Shown here in pieces: positions 33,377 through 45,077 of a DNA stretch of 64,000 nt; position 1 is the first letter of the stretch; each line of letters begins with the position of its first letter. The notes under the pieces were generated by a model. The model did no database searches. It was given only the letters and a program-made list of their open reading frames with translations, and was not told the DNA's origin. The DNA lies in assembly GCA_009377755.1 (NCBI GenBank), contig WHTM01000020.1, positions 22,025 to 86,024 of the forward strand. The letters are read 5' to 3'. A program made the translations under genes and the position numbers. Source of the DNA: Hyphomicrobiales bacterium (GTDB lineage Bacteria; Pseudomonadota; Alphaproteobacteria; Rhizobiales; Xanthobacteraceae).

Positions 33377-33402
33377 TCCAATGCCTTCTACAATCGGTCG
33401 GT

Positions 33403-33429
33403 CAGAAAACAGGGGGCCCCGGGCCCCCA
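33403..33429 (-). terminator. intrinsic terminator after greA
   Basis: On the minus strand GGGGGCC-CGG-GGCCCCC is followed by TGTTTTC. It lies about 100 bp downstream of the greA stop and 27 bp upstream of the trxB start, so it likely separates the two transcripts. Confidence 0.75.
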
Positions 33430-33527
33430 ATTCGTGTCACTCCAATCTAATGGTTTCGACAAGCCATGCAAGATATGCAGCCCAGCGCTGTCCCTCTCTG
33501 CGGGATTGGAACGGATGGGTGGTGGCT

Positions 33528-34001
33528 TTACCGCCACTCGACCTTCTTGACCTCATAGGCCTTGGCGCCGCCGGGGGTAACGACCTCGACCGAGGCACCC
33601 TTGGTCTTGCCGACGAGCGCACGGGCGAGGGGCGAGGCGACCGAGATCTTGCCTTTCTTGGCGTCGGCTTCCGGCTCGCCGACGATCTGCCAGACCCTCC
33701 TCTCGTCGGTGTCCTCGTCCACCAGTGTCACCGTGGCACCGAACTTGATGGTTTCGCCGGACAGTTTCGAAACGTCGATGACCTCGGCGCGCGCGAGCTT
33801 GTCCTCGAGCTCGGCGATGTGGCCCTCGTTGATCGACTGCTGCTCTTTCGCCGCGTGATACTCGGCGTTCTCCGAGAGATCACCGTGGGTGCGCGCGTCG
33901 GTAATCTGCTGAATGATGCGCGGCCGCTCGACCTGCTGACGGTGCTTGAGCTCCTCTTCCAGCGCGGTGTAACCCGCAGCGGTCATGGGGATCTTGTCCA
34001 T
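33528..34001 (-). CDS. greA: transcription elongation factor GreA
   Basis: A 157-residue Gre factor. The N-terminal coiled-coil begins [20 protein letters not shown] and carries the tip acidic residues in [15 protein letters not shown]. The C-terminal FKBP-like domain has the segments [15 protein letters not shown] and [12 protein letters not shown]. It rescues backtracked RNA polymerase by stimulating transcript cleavage. Length is that of the family (about 158). carB lies upstream on the same strand. Confidence 0.97.
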   Translation of the reverse strand: MDKIPMTAAGYTALEEELKHRQQVERPRIIQQITDARTHGDLSENAEYHAAKEQQSINEGHIAELEDKLARAEVIDVSKLSGETIKFGATVTLVDEDTDERRVWQIVGEPEADAKKGKISVASPLARALVGKTKGASVEVVTPGGAKAYEVKKVEWR

Positions 34002-34082
34002 CGGTCTTCCGTCCTCCAGCCTGTCGGCAAATCGGCTGATCTCTCGATCCTGCCGGCGCTGCCGCAGGCGCCAAAATCTACT

Positions 34083-34129
34083 CGTAAGACGACTCCGGCG
34101 ACAACATTGCTCGCCGGAGTCGTCTTACG
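34083..34129. repeat. perfect 19-bp inverted repeat between carB and greA
   Basis: Arms 34083-34101 and 34111-34129 are exact reverse complements (CGTAAGACGACTCCGGCGA) around a 9-nt loop. No T-tract follows on either strand. It sits in the 233-bp carB-greA gap. It could end or protect the carB transcript, or be a repeat element. Confidence 0.9.
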
Positions 34130-34234
34130 GACTGCAGAGACAACAGCTCCTGATCGCGTGCCGATTTTCCCATCGGCGCCGCGACCCGCAACGCTCTGCC
34201 AAACACGCCGCCGCCGAGAGTCCGGTCTGATCGT

Positions 34235-37729
<3,495 letters not shown>

Positions 37730-37749
37730 CGGGCTCCAGCGTGGGGCAC

Positions 37750-37777
37750 AAAAAAAGGGCGCGCCTTCAGCGCGTCC
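37750..37777 (-). terminator. terminator-like hairpin in the carB leader
   Basis: On the minus strand GGACGCGC-TGAAG-GCGCGCCC is followed directly by seven T. It ends only 21 bp upstream of the carB start codon. It may terminate the upstream methyltransferase transcript or act as an attenuator of carB. Confidence 0.7.
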
Positions 37778-37896
37778 TTCGGCTCGCGCCGTCCGGGGCA
37801 AGTCCCCGCGCGCGGGGACCATATAGACCCGAATCGGGTGGTATGGAAGGCCGTCCGGGGGAAAATGCCGTGTTTCCACGGAGCGATGGCCGCCGG

Positions 37897-38622
37897 CTAC
37901 GCCGGCCGCGCCAGAAACGTCATCCGTACCGGGTTATGGCCGATATTGGCCGGGCTGCGCGTGGCCGAAAATCCGGCGGCCGCGAGCTTCGCCGTGATCG
38001 CGGCCTCGGAATAGCGGGCCAGTCCAAGCGTGGACCGCAAGCGCGGATAGTTCGAGAAGGCCGTGCGGACCAGCCCCCGGAGCGCGGCGAGCAGGAACCC
38101 GTTCGCCCGCGCAAACCTGAGCAGCGCGAGGACATCGATCGACGGCGGCAGGTCCGGCGGGATCACGTCGCCGAGAAAAAAATGGCCGCGCGGTGTAAGC
38201 AGCCGCCGGAAGTGGGCAAAGAGGGCGTCGGCCTCCTCCGGCGTCAGATACTGGAGCACCGAGTGCATGACGATGATGTCGATCGAGCCCTCCGGCATTC
38301 CCGCGACATCTTCCGGTGCGCAGACCTGGATATTCTGATCGCCCGCATAGCGCTCCGCGAGACCTTTACGCACGGTCGGCGCGGCCTCGCAGAGGATGAG
38401 GCGGCGTGCCTTGCGCGCGACGAGGTGGGCGTAGAGCGCCTCGCCGCAGCCGTAATCGAGGATGACCGGCGCGAAGTCGCGGCCCTGCTCGCGCGCGTGT
38501 CCAGCCGGAAGCGCCAGCATTGCGTCGATGTGTTCCGCGATGGTGCGATAGTGCACGTCGCGATGCCGTGCGTTCACGTAGATGGAATGCTCGGTGTCCC
38601 AGAAGGAAATCCAGTCGGCCAT
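37897..38622 (-). CDS. class I SAM-dependent methyltransferase
   Basis: A 241-residue Rossmann-like methyltransferase. Motif [18 protein letters not shown] binds S-adenosylmethionine; [20 protein letters not shown] is the post-motif region. The substrate is unknown. It lies 30 bp downstream of carA on the same strand and 167 bp upstream of carB, so it is probably transcribed with carA. This placement inside a car locus is unusual, and a link to pyrimidine metabolism is not evident. Confidence 0.85.
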   Translation of the reverse strand: MADWISFWDTEHSIYVNARHRDVHYRTIAEHIDAMLALPAGHAREQGRDFAPVILDYGCGEALYAHLVARKARRLILCEAAPTVRKGLAERYAGDQNIQVCAPEDVAGMPEGSIDIIVMHSVLQYLTPEEADALFAHFRRLLTPRGHFFLGDVIPPDLPPSIDVLALLRFARANGFLLAALRGLVRTAFSNYPRLRSTLGLARYSEAAITAKLAAAGFSATRSPANIGHNPVRMTFLARPA

Positions 38623-38652
38623 GGTCCTTCTGTGCCCGGCTGCGCCCGGCCA

Positions 38653-39843
38653 CTATCCCCGCTTGCGTGTCCGCATCAGATCGCAGAAGCGGGTAAACAG
38701 ATAGTGGCTGTCGCGCGGGCCGGGCGAGGCCTCCGGGTGGTACTGCACCGAGAACACCGGCCGCTCCTTCAGCACCATGCCGCAGTTCGATCCGTCAAAC
38801 AGCGAAACGTGTGTTTCGGTGACGCTGTCGGGCAGGGTCGCGCTGTCGACGGCAAAGCCGTGGTTCATCGAGGTGATCTCGACTTTGCCGGTGGTCAGGT
38901 CCTTGACCGGATGGTTGGCCCCATGATGGCCCTGGTGCATCTTCAAAGTCGCGGCGCCGACCGCGAGGCCGAGCATCTGGTGGCCGAGGCAGATGCCGAA
39001 GGTCGGGATGCCCTTGTCGATCATCGTCCGGATCACCGGCACCGCGTAGGCACCGGTCGCCGCCGGATCGCCGGGGCCGTTGGAGAGGAATATGCCGTCT
39101 GGCTCGAGCGCAAGGATGTCGTCGGCCGCCGTTTGTGCCGGCACCACCGTCACCTTGCAGCCGCACCCGGCCAACAGACGCAGGATATTACGCTTGATGC
39201 CGTAGTCGATGGCGACCACGTGGAACTCCGGTGCCTCCTGCCGGCCGTAGCCTTTGCCCCATTCCCAGGGCGTCTCGTCCCAGGTGAAGCGCTGGCCCGA
39301 GGTGACGGCGGGCACGAGGTCCATGCCGACCAGCCCGGGCCAGGTGCGAGCTTCCTGTTTCAAGGCATCGAGATCGAAGCGGCCAGACGGCTCGTGCGCG
39401 ATCACCGCGTTGATGTAGCCGCGCTCGCGGATCAGCGCGGTCAGCGCCCGCGTATCGAGGCCGGACAGGCCGACGACTCGCCGCGCCCGCAACCACTGGT
39501 CGAGGTGGCGCGTGGCACGGTAGTTCGAGGGATCAGTGATCGCCGTATGCAGCACCACGCCGCGGACGCCAGGCGTCGCCGCCATGTTGACGGTCTCGAT
39601 GTCCTCTTCGTTGGTGCCGACATTGCCGATGTGCGGGAAGGTGAACGTAATGATCTGCCCGGCATAGGAGGGGTCGGTCAGGATCTCTTCGTAGCCGGTC
39701 ATGGCGGTGTTGAAGCAGACTTCGCCGACTGCATGGCCCGATGCGCCGAGGCCGAACCCTTCCAGCACGGTCCCGTCGGCCAGCACGAGCACGGCGGTCG
39801 GCTTGGGCTCGGCCCAGCCGCCGGTGGAGTGCGTGTCAATCAT
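38653..39843 (-). CDS. carA: carbamoyl-phosphate synthase small subunit
   Basis: A 396-residue glutaminase subunit that supplies ammonia to CarB. The N-terminal CPSase domain holds GYEEILTDPSYAGQIITFTFP. The C-terminal GATase domain has GIKRNILRLL, FLSNGPGDP, the nucleophile elbow FGICLGHQMLGLA with catalytic Cys, and VQYHPEASPGP with the His-Glu pair. I start at MIDTHSTGGWAE; the frame extends 21 codons upstream into a palindromic repeat. It is divergent from the yqeY-like gene. Confidence 0.97.
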   Translation of the reverse strand: MIDTHSTGGWAEPKPTAVLVLADGTVLEGFGLGASGHAVGEVCFNTAMTGYEEILTDPSYAGQIITFTFPHIGNVGTNEEDIETVNMAATPGVRGVVLHTAITDPSNYRATRHLDQWLRARRVVGLSGLDTRALTALIRERGYINAVIAHEPSGRFDLDALKQEARTWPGLVGMDLVPAVTSGQRFTWDETPWEWGKGYGRQEAPEFHVVAIDYGIKRNILRLLAGCGCKVTVVPAQTAADDILALEPDGIFLSNGPGDPAATGAYAVPVIRTMIDKGIPTFGICLGHQMLGLAVGAATLKMHQGHHGANHPVKDLTTGKVEITSMNHGFAVDSATLPDSVTETHVSLFDGSNCGMVLKERPVFSVQYHPEASPGPRDSHYLFTRFCDLMRTRKRG

Positions 39844-39863
39844 AGTGTTCCGTTTGGCGTCGC

Positions 39864-39989
39864 GGCTGTCGTCCCGGCCGGGGCGAAGCGGAGAGCCGGG
39901 ACCCAAGTATCCCGGCGCTACGGATCAATAACGAAGACCGGGGTACGAGGGTCCCGGATCGGCCCTGCCGGCCGTCCGGGATGACAGCC
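39864..39989. repeat. palindromic repeat in the carA / yqeY-like divergent region
   Basis: Outer arms GGCTGTCGTCCCGGCC and GGCCGTCCGGGATGACAGCC are nearly complementary, with inner GGGACCC/GGGTCCC pairs. The element is about 126 bp, within the 238-bp gap that must also hold both promoters. It belongs to the intergenic palindromes common in this genome. Confidence 0.7.
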
Positions 39990-40081
39990 GAATGGTTTTC
40001 TCGGCTATCGCCCCTTACTTGCCTATTATTCCGCGCCGGACAAGGCTGGTCCGGCTGCAATCACAACTAAAGGGTGATGCC

Positions 40082-40537
40082 GTGCTGCGCGACCAGATCA
40101 ACGACGCCTTGAAAGGCGCCATGAAGGCCAGGGACGAACGCCGGGTCTCGACGCTGCGGCTGGTCAACGCGGCGCTCAAGAACGCCGATATCGAGGCGCG
40201 CGGGCAGGGCAAGGAGGCGCTCGGCGACGAGGCGATCCTCGGCCTGCTGCAGAAGATGATCAAGCAGCGGCAGGAATCGATTGTACTCTACGAAAAGGGC
40301 GGCCGGGCCGACCTCGCGCAGCAGGAGCGCGAGGAGGTGGAAATCATTGCATCCTATCTGCCGAAGCAGATGTCCGAAGCCGAGGCCAAGGCGGCGATCG
40401 AGGCCGCCATTAAGGACACCGGCGCTGCCGGCATGAAGGACATGGGCAAGGTCATGGCCGCCCTAAAGGAGCGGCATGCGGGACAGCTCGATATCGCTAC
40501 CGCCAGCGGCATGGTGAAGGGCCTGCTGGCGAAGTGA
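40082..40537 (+). CDS. GatB/YqeY domain-containing protein
   Basis: A 151-residue YqeY-like protein, helical, related to the tail domain of the GatB amidotransferase subunit. The opening LRDQINDALKGAMKARDERR and the LRLVNAALKNADIEARG block are the family signature; ASYLPKQMSEAEAKAAIEAA and the C-terminal GMKDMGKVMAALKERHAGQLD complete it. The start is GTG at 40082 (preceded by AAAGGGTGATGCC); an ATG at 39992 would add non-conserved residues. Its place between carA and dnaG is common in Rhizobiales. Confidence 0.92.
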   Translation: MLRDQINDALKGAMKARDERRVSTLRLVNAALKNADIEARGQGKEALGDEAILGLLQKMIKQRQESIVLYEKGGRADLAQQEREEVEIIASYLPKQMSEAEAKAAIEAAIKDTGAAGMKDMGKVMAALKERHAGQLDIATASGMVKGLLAK

Positions 40538-40618
40538 GGCCAACCATCCGGTCAGACGCTTGGTTGCCAAGGCCGGGCTTTGCTAACCTGCCGGTCAGCT
40601 TCACATTGGACCTCCCCC

Positions 40619-41230
40619 ATGTCCCTCCAATTCTATCTCGCCTATGTCCTCGCCTGCATCGTCGTGGTGATCGTGCCCGGGCCGACGGTCACGCTGATCG
40701 TGGCCAACAGCCTCCGCTACGGCACCCGCGCCGGCATGGTGAACATCGCCGGCACGCAGCTCGGCCTGGCGGTGATGATCGGCCTCGTCGTCGTTGGGCT
40801 CGCCTCGCTGATCGAAACCGTCGAGTGGTGGTTCGACTGGGTGCGGCTCGCCGGCGCCTGCTATCTCGTCTGGCTCGGCGTGAAGTTCCTGCGCTCGCCG
40901 GATGCGCTGGCCGAACCCGCGCAGGCCAGCCCGCGCGGCGGTTTTTTCCTCCAGGGATTTCTGGTTCTCGTCAGTAATCCCAAGGCGCTGTTGCTGTTCG
41001 GCGCATTCATCCCGCAATTCGTCGATCCGAACGGCGACTATGTCGGGCAGGTGCTGCTGTTGGGGGCGACCGCCATGGTCGTGGCCCTCATTTTCGACAG
41101 CGCCTACGCGGTGCTCACCGGACGCGCGGTGGCGCTGCTGCCGCCCCGACGCATGCGGCTGGTATCGCGCGTCAGCGGCCTATGCCTGATCGGCGGCGGC
41201 GCGTGGCTGGCGCTGGTCCGGGCGCGGTGA
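40619..41230 (+). CDS. LysE family translocator
   Basis: A 203-residue inner-membrane exporter with about six hydrophobic helices. The N-terminal ACIVVVIVPGPTVTLIVANS contains the PGP motif of the LysE/RhtB family, and the middle has GFLVLVSNPKALLLFGAFIPQF. These proteins export amino acids or related solutes. The ATG at 40619 precedes SLQFYLAYVLACI. It follows the yqeY-like gene by 81 bp. Confidence 0.9.
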   Translation: MSLQFYLAYVLACIVVVIVPGPTVTLIVANSLRYGTRAGMVNIAGTQLGLAVMIGLVVVGLASLIETVEWWFDWVRLAGACYLVWLGVKFLRSPDALAEPAQASPRGGFFLQGFLVLVSNPKALLLFGAFIPQFVDPNGDYVGQVLLLGATAMVVALIFDSAYAVLTGRAVALLPPRRMRLVSRVSGLCLIGGGAWLALVRAR

Positions 41231-41299
41231 CGAGAACGATTTGCCGGCTCGCAGGTCAGTCCGGGGAGGGCGCAAGCGGCCTCCCCGGCAAAGCGACGT

Positions 41300-42277
41300 T
41301 CAGAGCTTGAGGTTCGCGTAGAGGCCCGAGTCCTTCACGATCTGCAGGGCATCGATTCGCTCCTGCACCAGGTTTTTCTCGAATTCCTCCGGCGAACTCA
41401 GCACCGACGTGAGGCCGCGTCCGAGCAGGAACCGCTTTTGGAACTCGGGCTTCGAAACGATCTTTTTGGTTTCGCCGTACAGTCGGTCGATAATCGGCTT
41501 TGGCGTTCCAGTCGGCGCATAGAGACCGAAGAATGTGGTCCCCGCAATCGGATAGCCGGCCTCCTTGAAGGTCGGGATCTCGGGCGCCAATGGCGAACGC
41601 TGGTCGCCGTCCATGGCAAGGCCGGCGATCTTTCCGGCCTTGATGAGCGCGGCGAGATTGCCGATGCCGAACATCGCGATCTGCGTGGTGTTGCTCAGCA
41701 TGCTGTTCACGGCATCGCCGCCGCCCTTGAACGGCACGCGGACAAAGTCGGTGCCGTGCTTCTTGTTCAGCTCCGTCATGAACGCGACCTTCGCCAGCGA
41801 CGGCGCCATGTAGCTCATGGTCTTCGGGTTCGCCTTCGTGTGTTTGATCAGCTCGTCGAACGACTTGACCTTGAGCGCCCCGGTCACCGCGAACACCTGC
41901 GTCAGATCATAGAGACGCGTGATCGGCGCGAGCTGCGCCTTGGGATCGAAGCCCGAGCCCGGCAAGATGATCGGATTGTACAGGATCGCCGTGTCCGGAA
42001 GAATGCAGAACGTGTAGCCGTCCGGGGGCGCGTCGGCGCAGGCCCGCGCACCGATGGTGCCGCCGGCCCCTGCCCGATTCTCGACCACGACGTTCTGACC
42101 CAGCGCGGGGCCCAATTGATCGGCCAGCCCCCGCATGAAGATGTCGCTCAAACCGCCCGCTCCTTGCGACGTGACTGCTCTAATCGGCTTGTCTGGATAG
42201 TCGCTGGCGGTGGCGGCTGCCGACGGCAGGAGAAAAGACGCAACCAATGTTGCTGCGACCGTGAATGCGGCCCTCAT
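41300..42277 (-). CDS. tripartite tricarboxylate transporter (Bug) substrate-binding protein
   Basis: A 325-residue periplasmic binding protein. A signal peptide covers about residues 1-24 (cleavage near ATAS-DYP). The mature YPDKPIRAVTSQGAGGLSDI and VVENRAGAGGTIGA are the Bug/TctC signatures, and PIAGTTFFGLYAPTGTPKPI is typical of the C-terminal half. Bug proteins bind carboxylates or other small acids. No TctA/TctB permease genes are nearby. It is divergent from the CocE-type hydrolase, with a 129-bp gap. Confidence 0.92.
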   Translation of the reverse strand: MRAAFTVAATLVASFLLPSAAATASDYPDKPIRAVTSQGAGGLSDIFMRGLADQLGPALGQNVVVENRAGAGGTIGARACADAPPDGYTFCILPDTAILYNPIILPGSGFDPKAQLAPITRLYDLTQVFAVTGALKVKSFDELIKHTKANPKTMSYMAPSLAKVAFMTELNKKHGTDFVRVPFKGGGDAVNSMLSNTTQIAMFGIGNLAALIKAGKIAGLAMDGDQRSPLAPEIPTFKEAGYPIAGTTFFGLYAPTGTPKPIIDRLYGETKKIVSKPEFQKRFLLGRGLTSVLSSPEEFEKNLVQERIDALQIVKDSGLYANLKL

Positions 42278-42406
42278 GGCAATGCTCCCTTCGATTTTCT
42301 TGTCACCTGCGGCGCCCCAAGCTCTTCCTTGAGCCTAGGACCTCGCCCACAATGCAGCAATCCGGCGTCGCCGACAAGGCGAGTGCCGTCACTCGGTAGA
42401 GGATAC

Positions 42407-44083
42407 ATGATGCGGTCGGAAATGGGGCACGAAGCCGGCAAGAGCGCACCGCAGGGAATGATCGTGGAGAAGGACGTTCTCGTGACGATGCGCGACGGCG
42501 TGCGCATCTCGCTGCGCATCTACCGTCCGCAGGCGCCCGGCCGTTATCCGGCGCTGTTCGCGGCTTCGCCCTATCAGCACGAATTCAACGACGTTCCGGC
42601 CTATCCGCTGTTTCTCTGGCGCGAGATCGGCCCGGTCGAATGGTACGTGAGCCAAGGCTATGCCTATGTGCACGCAGACGTGCGCGGCTCAGGCCGGTCG
42701 GAGGGGAGCTTCGGCTTCATGGATCGGACCGAGCAGTTGGACTATGTCGAGTTGATCGCGTGGATGTGCCGGCAGGACTGGTGCAACGGCAAGGTCGGCG
42801 GCATCGGCCAATCCTATTACGCGGTCGCGCAGTGGCATATGGCCGCAGACAATCCGCCCGGCCTTGCCTGCATTGTGCCCTATGACGGCCTGATCGATCA
42901 GTACCGCTGCTCGAATTATCACGGCGGCATTTTCTGCAGCTATCGACCCGGCTGGTACATCGCGCTGCTTGCTAACAACCAGCACCGTCTCGCTGGCCGT
43001 GCCGGCCGCGCGCGCATGACCGCCGACCTCGTCGGCGACATCGTCGAACATGCGCTTGACGACGGCTGGTGGAAGGAGCGCTCGCCGTTCGAGCGGCTCG
43101 GCGATATCAAGGTGCCGGTGCTGTCGATCGGCCACTGGGGCAAGATGGGGCTGCACCTGCGCGGCAATATCCTCGGTTACGAGCAGGTGCGGGCACCGAA
43201 GAAGCTCGTCGTCACCGGCGCGCTCAACGTGCATCAGGCCCACCACATGTTCGATCAGGTGGAATTCCACGACAAGGAACTGCTGCCGTTCTACGACCGT
43301 CACCTGAAGGGAATCGATAACGGCGTGATGGACGGGCCGCCCGTGCGCATCTTCGTGCGCAACACCGGCAAGTTCCGCGAGGAGCCGGAATGGCCGCTCC
43401 AGCGCGCGCAATACACGCCGTTCTACCTGCGCCAGGGACCGTCGGGCTCGGTGACGTCGCTCAACGACGGCGGGCTGTCGCGCGAGCAGCCGGCCGCGGA
43501 CGAGCCGGTGACGAGCTATTCCTATCCCGACTGGGAGTGGCGCAACGGTGTCGTTGCCGTCGTGGATGGACGGCCCGATCCGATGCGGCGCGTGCTCACG
43601 TTCACCTCGGCGCCGCTCGATGCCGACATGGAGGTCACCGGGCCGATCGTGCTGAAGCTCTATGCCGCGTCCGACCAGATCGACACGCAGTTCATCGTCA
43701 AGCTCGCCGAGCAGCACCCGCAGGATCCGGCCGCGGGAGCGAACGGCGAGCAACCGGCCTCGACCATCGTCTCGAAGGGCTGGCTCAAGGCCTCGCATCG
43801 CGAAAAGGACGCGAAGCGTTCGACCGACATCCGTCCATTCTACACCCACGCCGATCCGCAGCCGCTCAGCCCCGGCGAGGTCTACCAGTTCGATATCGAA
43901 GTGCTGCCGGTCAGTTACGTGTTCCGCAAAGGCCATCGCATTCGGCTGGAGATCGTCAACGGCGATTCGCCACTGACCGACACGGTGTTCTCCCACCCCT
44001 ACCATCCGACGCAGGTTGGGACCGACACGATCCACCATGACGCCGCGCATGCGTCGTGCATCTTGCTGCCCGTGGTGGGGTGA
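42407..44083 (+). CDS. CocE/NonD family hydrolase
   Basis: A 558-residue alpha/beta hydrolase of the cocaine esterase / X-Pro dipeptidyl-peptidase S15 type. The N-terminal VTMRDGVRISLRIYRP and YVHADVRGSGRSEGSF are diagnostic. The nucleophile region is KVGGIGQSYYAVAQ, and the C-terminal half is the jelly-roll XPDC domain (for example YKVR-like RIRLEIVNGDSPL). It cleaves esters or amides of unknown substrates. The frame is open far upstream on the antisense of the Bug gene; I start at ATG 42407 after AGAGGATAC. Confidence 0.9.
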   Translation: MMRSEMGHEAGKSAPQGMIVEKDVLVTMRDGVRISLRIYRPQAPGRYPALFAASPYQHEFNDVPAYPLFLWREIGPVEWYVSQGYAYVHADVRGSGRSEGSFGFMDRTEQLDYVELIAWMCRQDWCNGKVGGIGQSYYAVAQWHMAADNPPGLACIVPYDGLIDQYRCSNYHGGIFCSYRPGWYIALLANNQHRLAGRAGRARMTADLVGDIVEHALDDGWWKERSPFERLGDIKVPVLSIGHWGKMGLHLRGNILGYEQVRAPKKLVVTGALNVHQAHHMFDQVEFHDKELLPFYDRHLKGIDNGVMDGPPVRIFVRNTGKFREEPEWPLQRAQYTPFYLRQGPSGSVTSLNDGGLSREQPAADEPVTSYSYPDWEWRNGVVAVVDGRPDPMRRVLTFTSAPLDADMEVTGPIVLKLYAASDQIDTQFIVKLAEQHPQDPAAGANGEQPASTIVSKGWLKASHREKDAKRSTDIRPFYTHADPQPLSPGEVYQFDIEVLPVSYVFRKGHRIRLEIVNGDSPLTDTVFSHPYHPTQVGTDTIHHDAAHASCILLPVVG

Positions 44084-44105
44084 TGGGCTCAGAGGGATAA
44101 AGGCG

Positions 44106-44287
44106 TTCCCCGCACGCGGTGCAGCGTGAAACGATGCACCGCGGAGGCGGGGTCCCGGGAAACCGGGGGTCCCGGTTCTGCGGCGCACCACACCGTAGGT
44201 CGGATGTCTCCGACTTGCGGCACTCAAAATATTGCCGGAAGTCGGGTATACCCGACTTCGGGTGTGTTGCGCCGCGCCCGGGACACA
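44106..44287. repeat. composite palindromic repeat with a nested palindrome
   Basis: Outer parts (GCACGCGGTGCAGCGTGAAA.. and ..TGCGCCGCGCCCGGGACAC) match the repeat at 51075-51202. Inside, 44238-44259 is a perfect 22-bp palindrome whose half is GAAGTCGGGTA; it lies within a segment absent from the 51-kb copy. This fills most of the 216-bp gap between the CocE gene and brnA. Confidence 0.75.
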
Positions 44288-44299
44288 GCGCAAATGCCG

Positions 44300-44614
44300 T
44301 CACGCCCGCTTCTTCGGCTTGCGCTTCTGCTCCATGTAGGAGCGCAGCACCGCGTTCATGCGCCGCTGATAGCCGGCTCCCTCGCCCTTGAAGAAATGGA
44401 GCACGTCCTCGTCGACACGAATGGAGATCGCCTGCTTCTTCGGTGGAATGACCAGGACGGCCTCGGACCAGTCGACGTCAAGAGGAACCGCATCGGGATC
44501 ATTGCGGACCGCTTCGACGATTTCCTCGTCGGTCATCGCATCGACGCGGGCCCAATCAGTCTTGCCCTTCCGTCGCTCGCCCCATTGTCTCTTCACGATA
44601 CGTTCGTTCTTCAT
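44300..44614 (-). CDS. brnA: BrnA family antitoxin
   Basis: A 104-residue BrnA (COG3514) protein. The C-terminal ribbon-helix-helix part has AISIRVDEDVLHFFKGEGAG followed by YQRRMNAVLRSYM, the family signature. The N-terminal half is charged. BrnA neutralises the RNase BrnT and represses the operon. It starts inside the 3' end of the brnT frame (59-bp overlap on the same strand), the usual arrangement. The partner toxin frame is disrupted near its start, so this antitoxin may be an orphan. Confidence 0.85.
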   Translation of the reverse strand: MKNERIVKRQWGERRKGKTDWARVDAMTDEEIVEAVRNDPDAVPLDVDWSEAVLVIPPKKQAISIRVDEDVLHFFKGEGAGYQRRMNAVLRSYMEQKRKPKKRA

Positions 44615-44895
44615 GTCTTCGTGCGCGCCGTGCTGAGATGATCCGAATCTCTTCGCCGCGGTATGCGAACGCCACCGTTATGACGCGAACTTCGGATTCA
44701 CCGATTGCAATCCAGCGTTCCTCATTGTTCCTATCGGAGCGGCGGAGCGCATGCGGTCGGTAGAAGACTTCAAGCGCCTCATCGAAATCGATGCCATGCT
44801 TCGTGAGATTCAGAGCATTCTTTCTGGCGTCCCATTGGAAGCCTTTGATCGTCGGCAGCGCTGAACCTCGGCAGCGCTTTCGCAGTTGGCATCAT
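44556..44895 (-). pseudogene. brnT: BrnT family toxin, frameshifted by a 16-bp duplication
   Basis: One minus frame gives a complete BrnT body: IKGFQWDARKNALNLTKHGI, DFDEALEVFYRPH, ERWIAIGESEVRVITVAFAY, ending RIISARRARRHEERTYRE. It has no ATG, GTG or TTG in frame before IKGF; only CTG is available. Upstream, ATGATG at 44890-44895 starts MMPTAKALP in another frame. An 11-bp direct repeat TCGGCAGCGCT at 44852-44862 and 44868-44878 lies between. Removing one 16-bp unit fuses MMPTAKALP directly to TIKGFQWD in frame. The simplest reading is a 16-bp duplication that silences the toxin. Confidence 0.75.
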
Positions 44896-44945
44896 CTCAT
44901 CGAACACGCTCCTATCAAGAACCTGGACCATTCCAGGCTGAACGA

Positions 44946-44981
44946 CATGTTGTACATACAAACGTAATTCAGCCAAGTCAA
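44946..44981 (-). promoter_or_regulatory. promoter of the brnT-brnA locus
   Basis: On the minus strand TTGACT (44976-44981) and TATGTA (44953-44958) are spaced 17 bp. The -10 region overlaps a near-palindrome TTGTATGTACAA, a possible repressor site. A short frame of 18 codons (MSFSLEWSRFLIGACSMR) follows, and its stop overlaps the ATG of brnT as TGATG. Confidence 0.6.
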
Positions 44982-45077
44982 CCCTGTGGATAATTGGGAC
45001 CAAATTGCCGCCGCCCTGCCGCCCCCTTCCCAGGCCCTATACTGACGGGTCCAGCGAATCACTCGAGCCCCGTTTCC

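Noticed and set aside
37741..39984. 747-codon plus-strand frame
   Set aside because: It lies opposite carA and the methyltransferase gene, both with clear motifs; its composition is that of an antisense frame.
41438..42406. longer N-terminus for the CocE-type hydrolase
   Set aside because: The extension is antisense to the Bug binding protein and carries no hydrolase sequence.
44779..45003. 74-codon minus-strand frame as an independent gene
   Set aside because: Its first part covers the brn promoter, and its second part is the shifted frame of brnT created by the 16-bp duplication.
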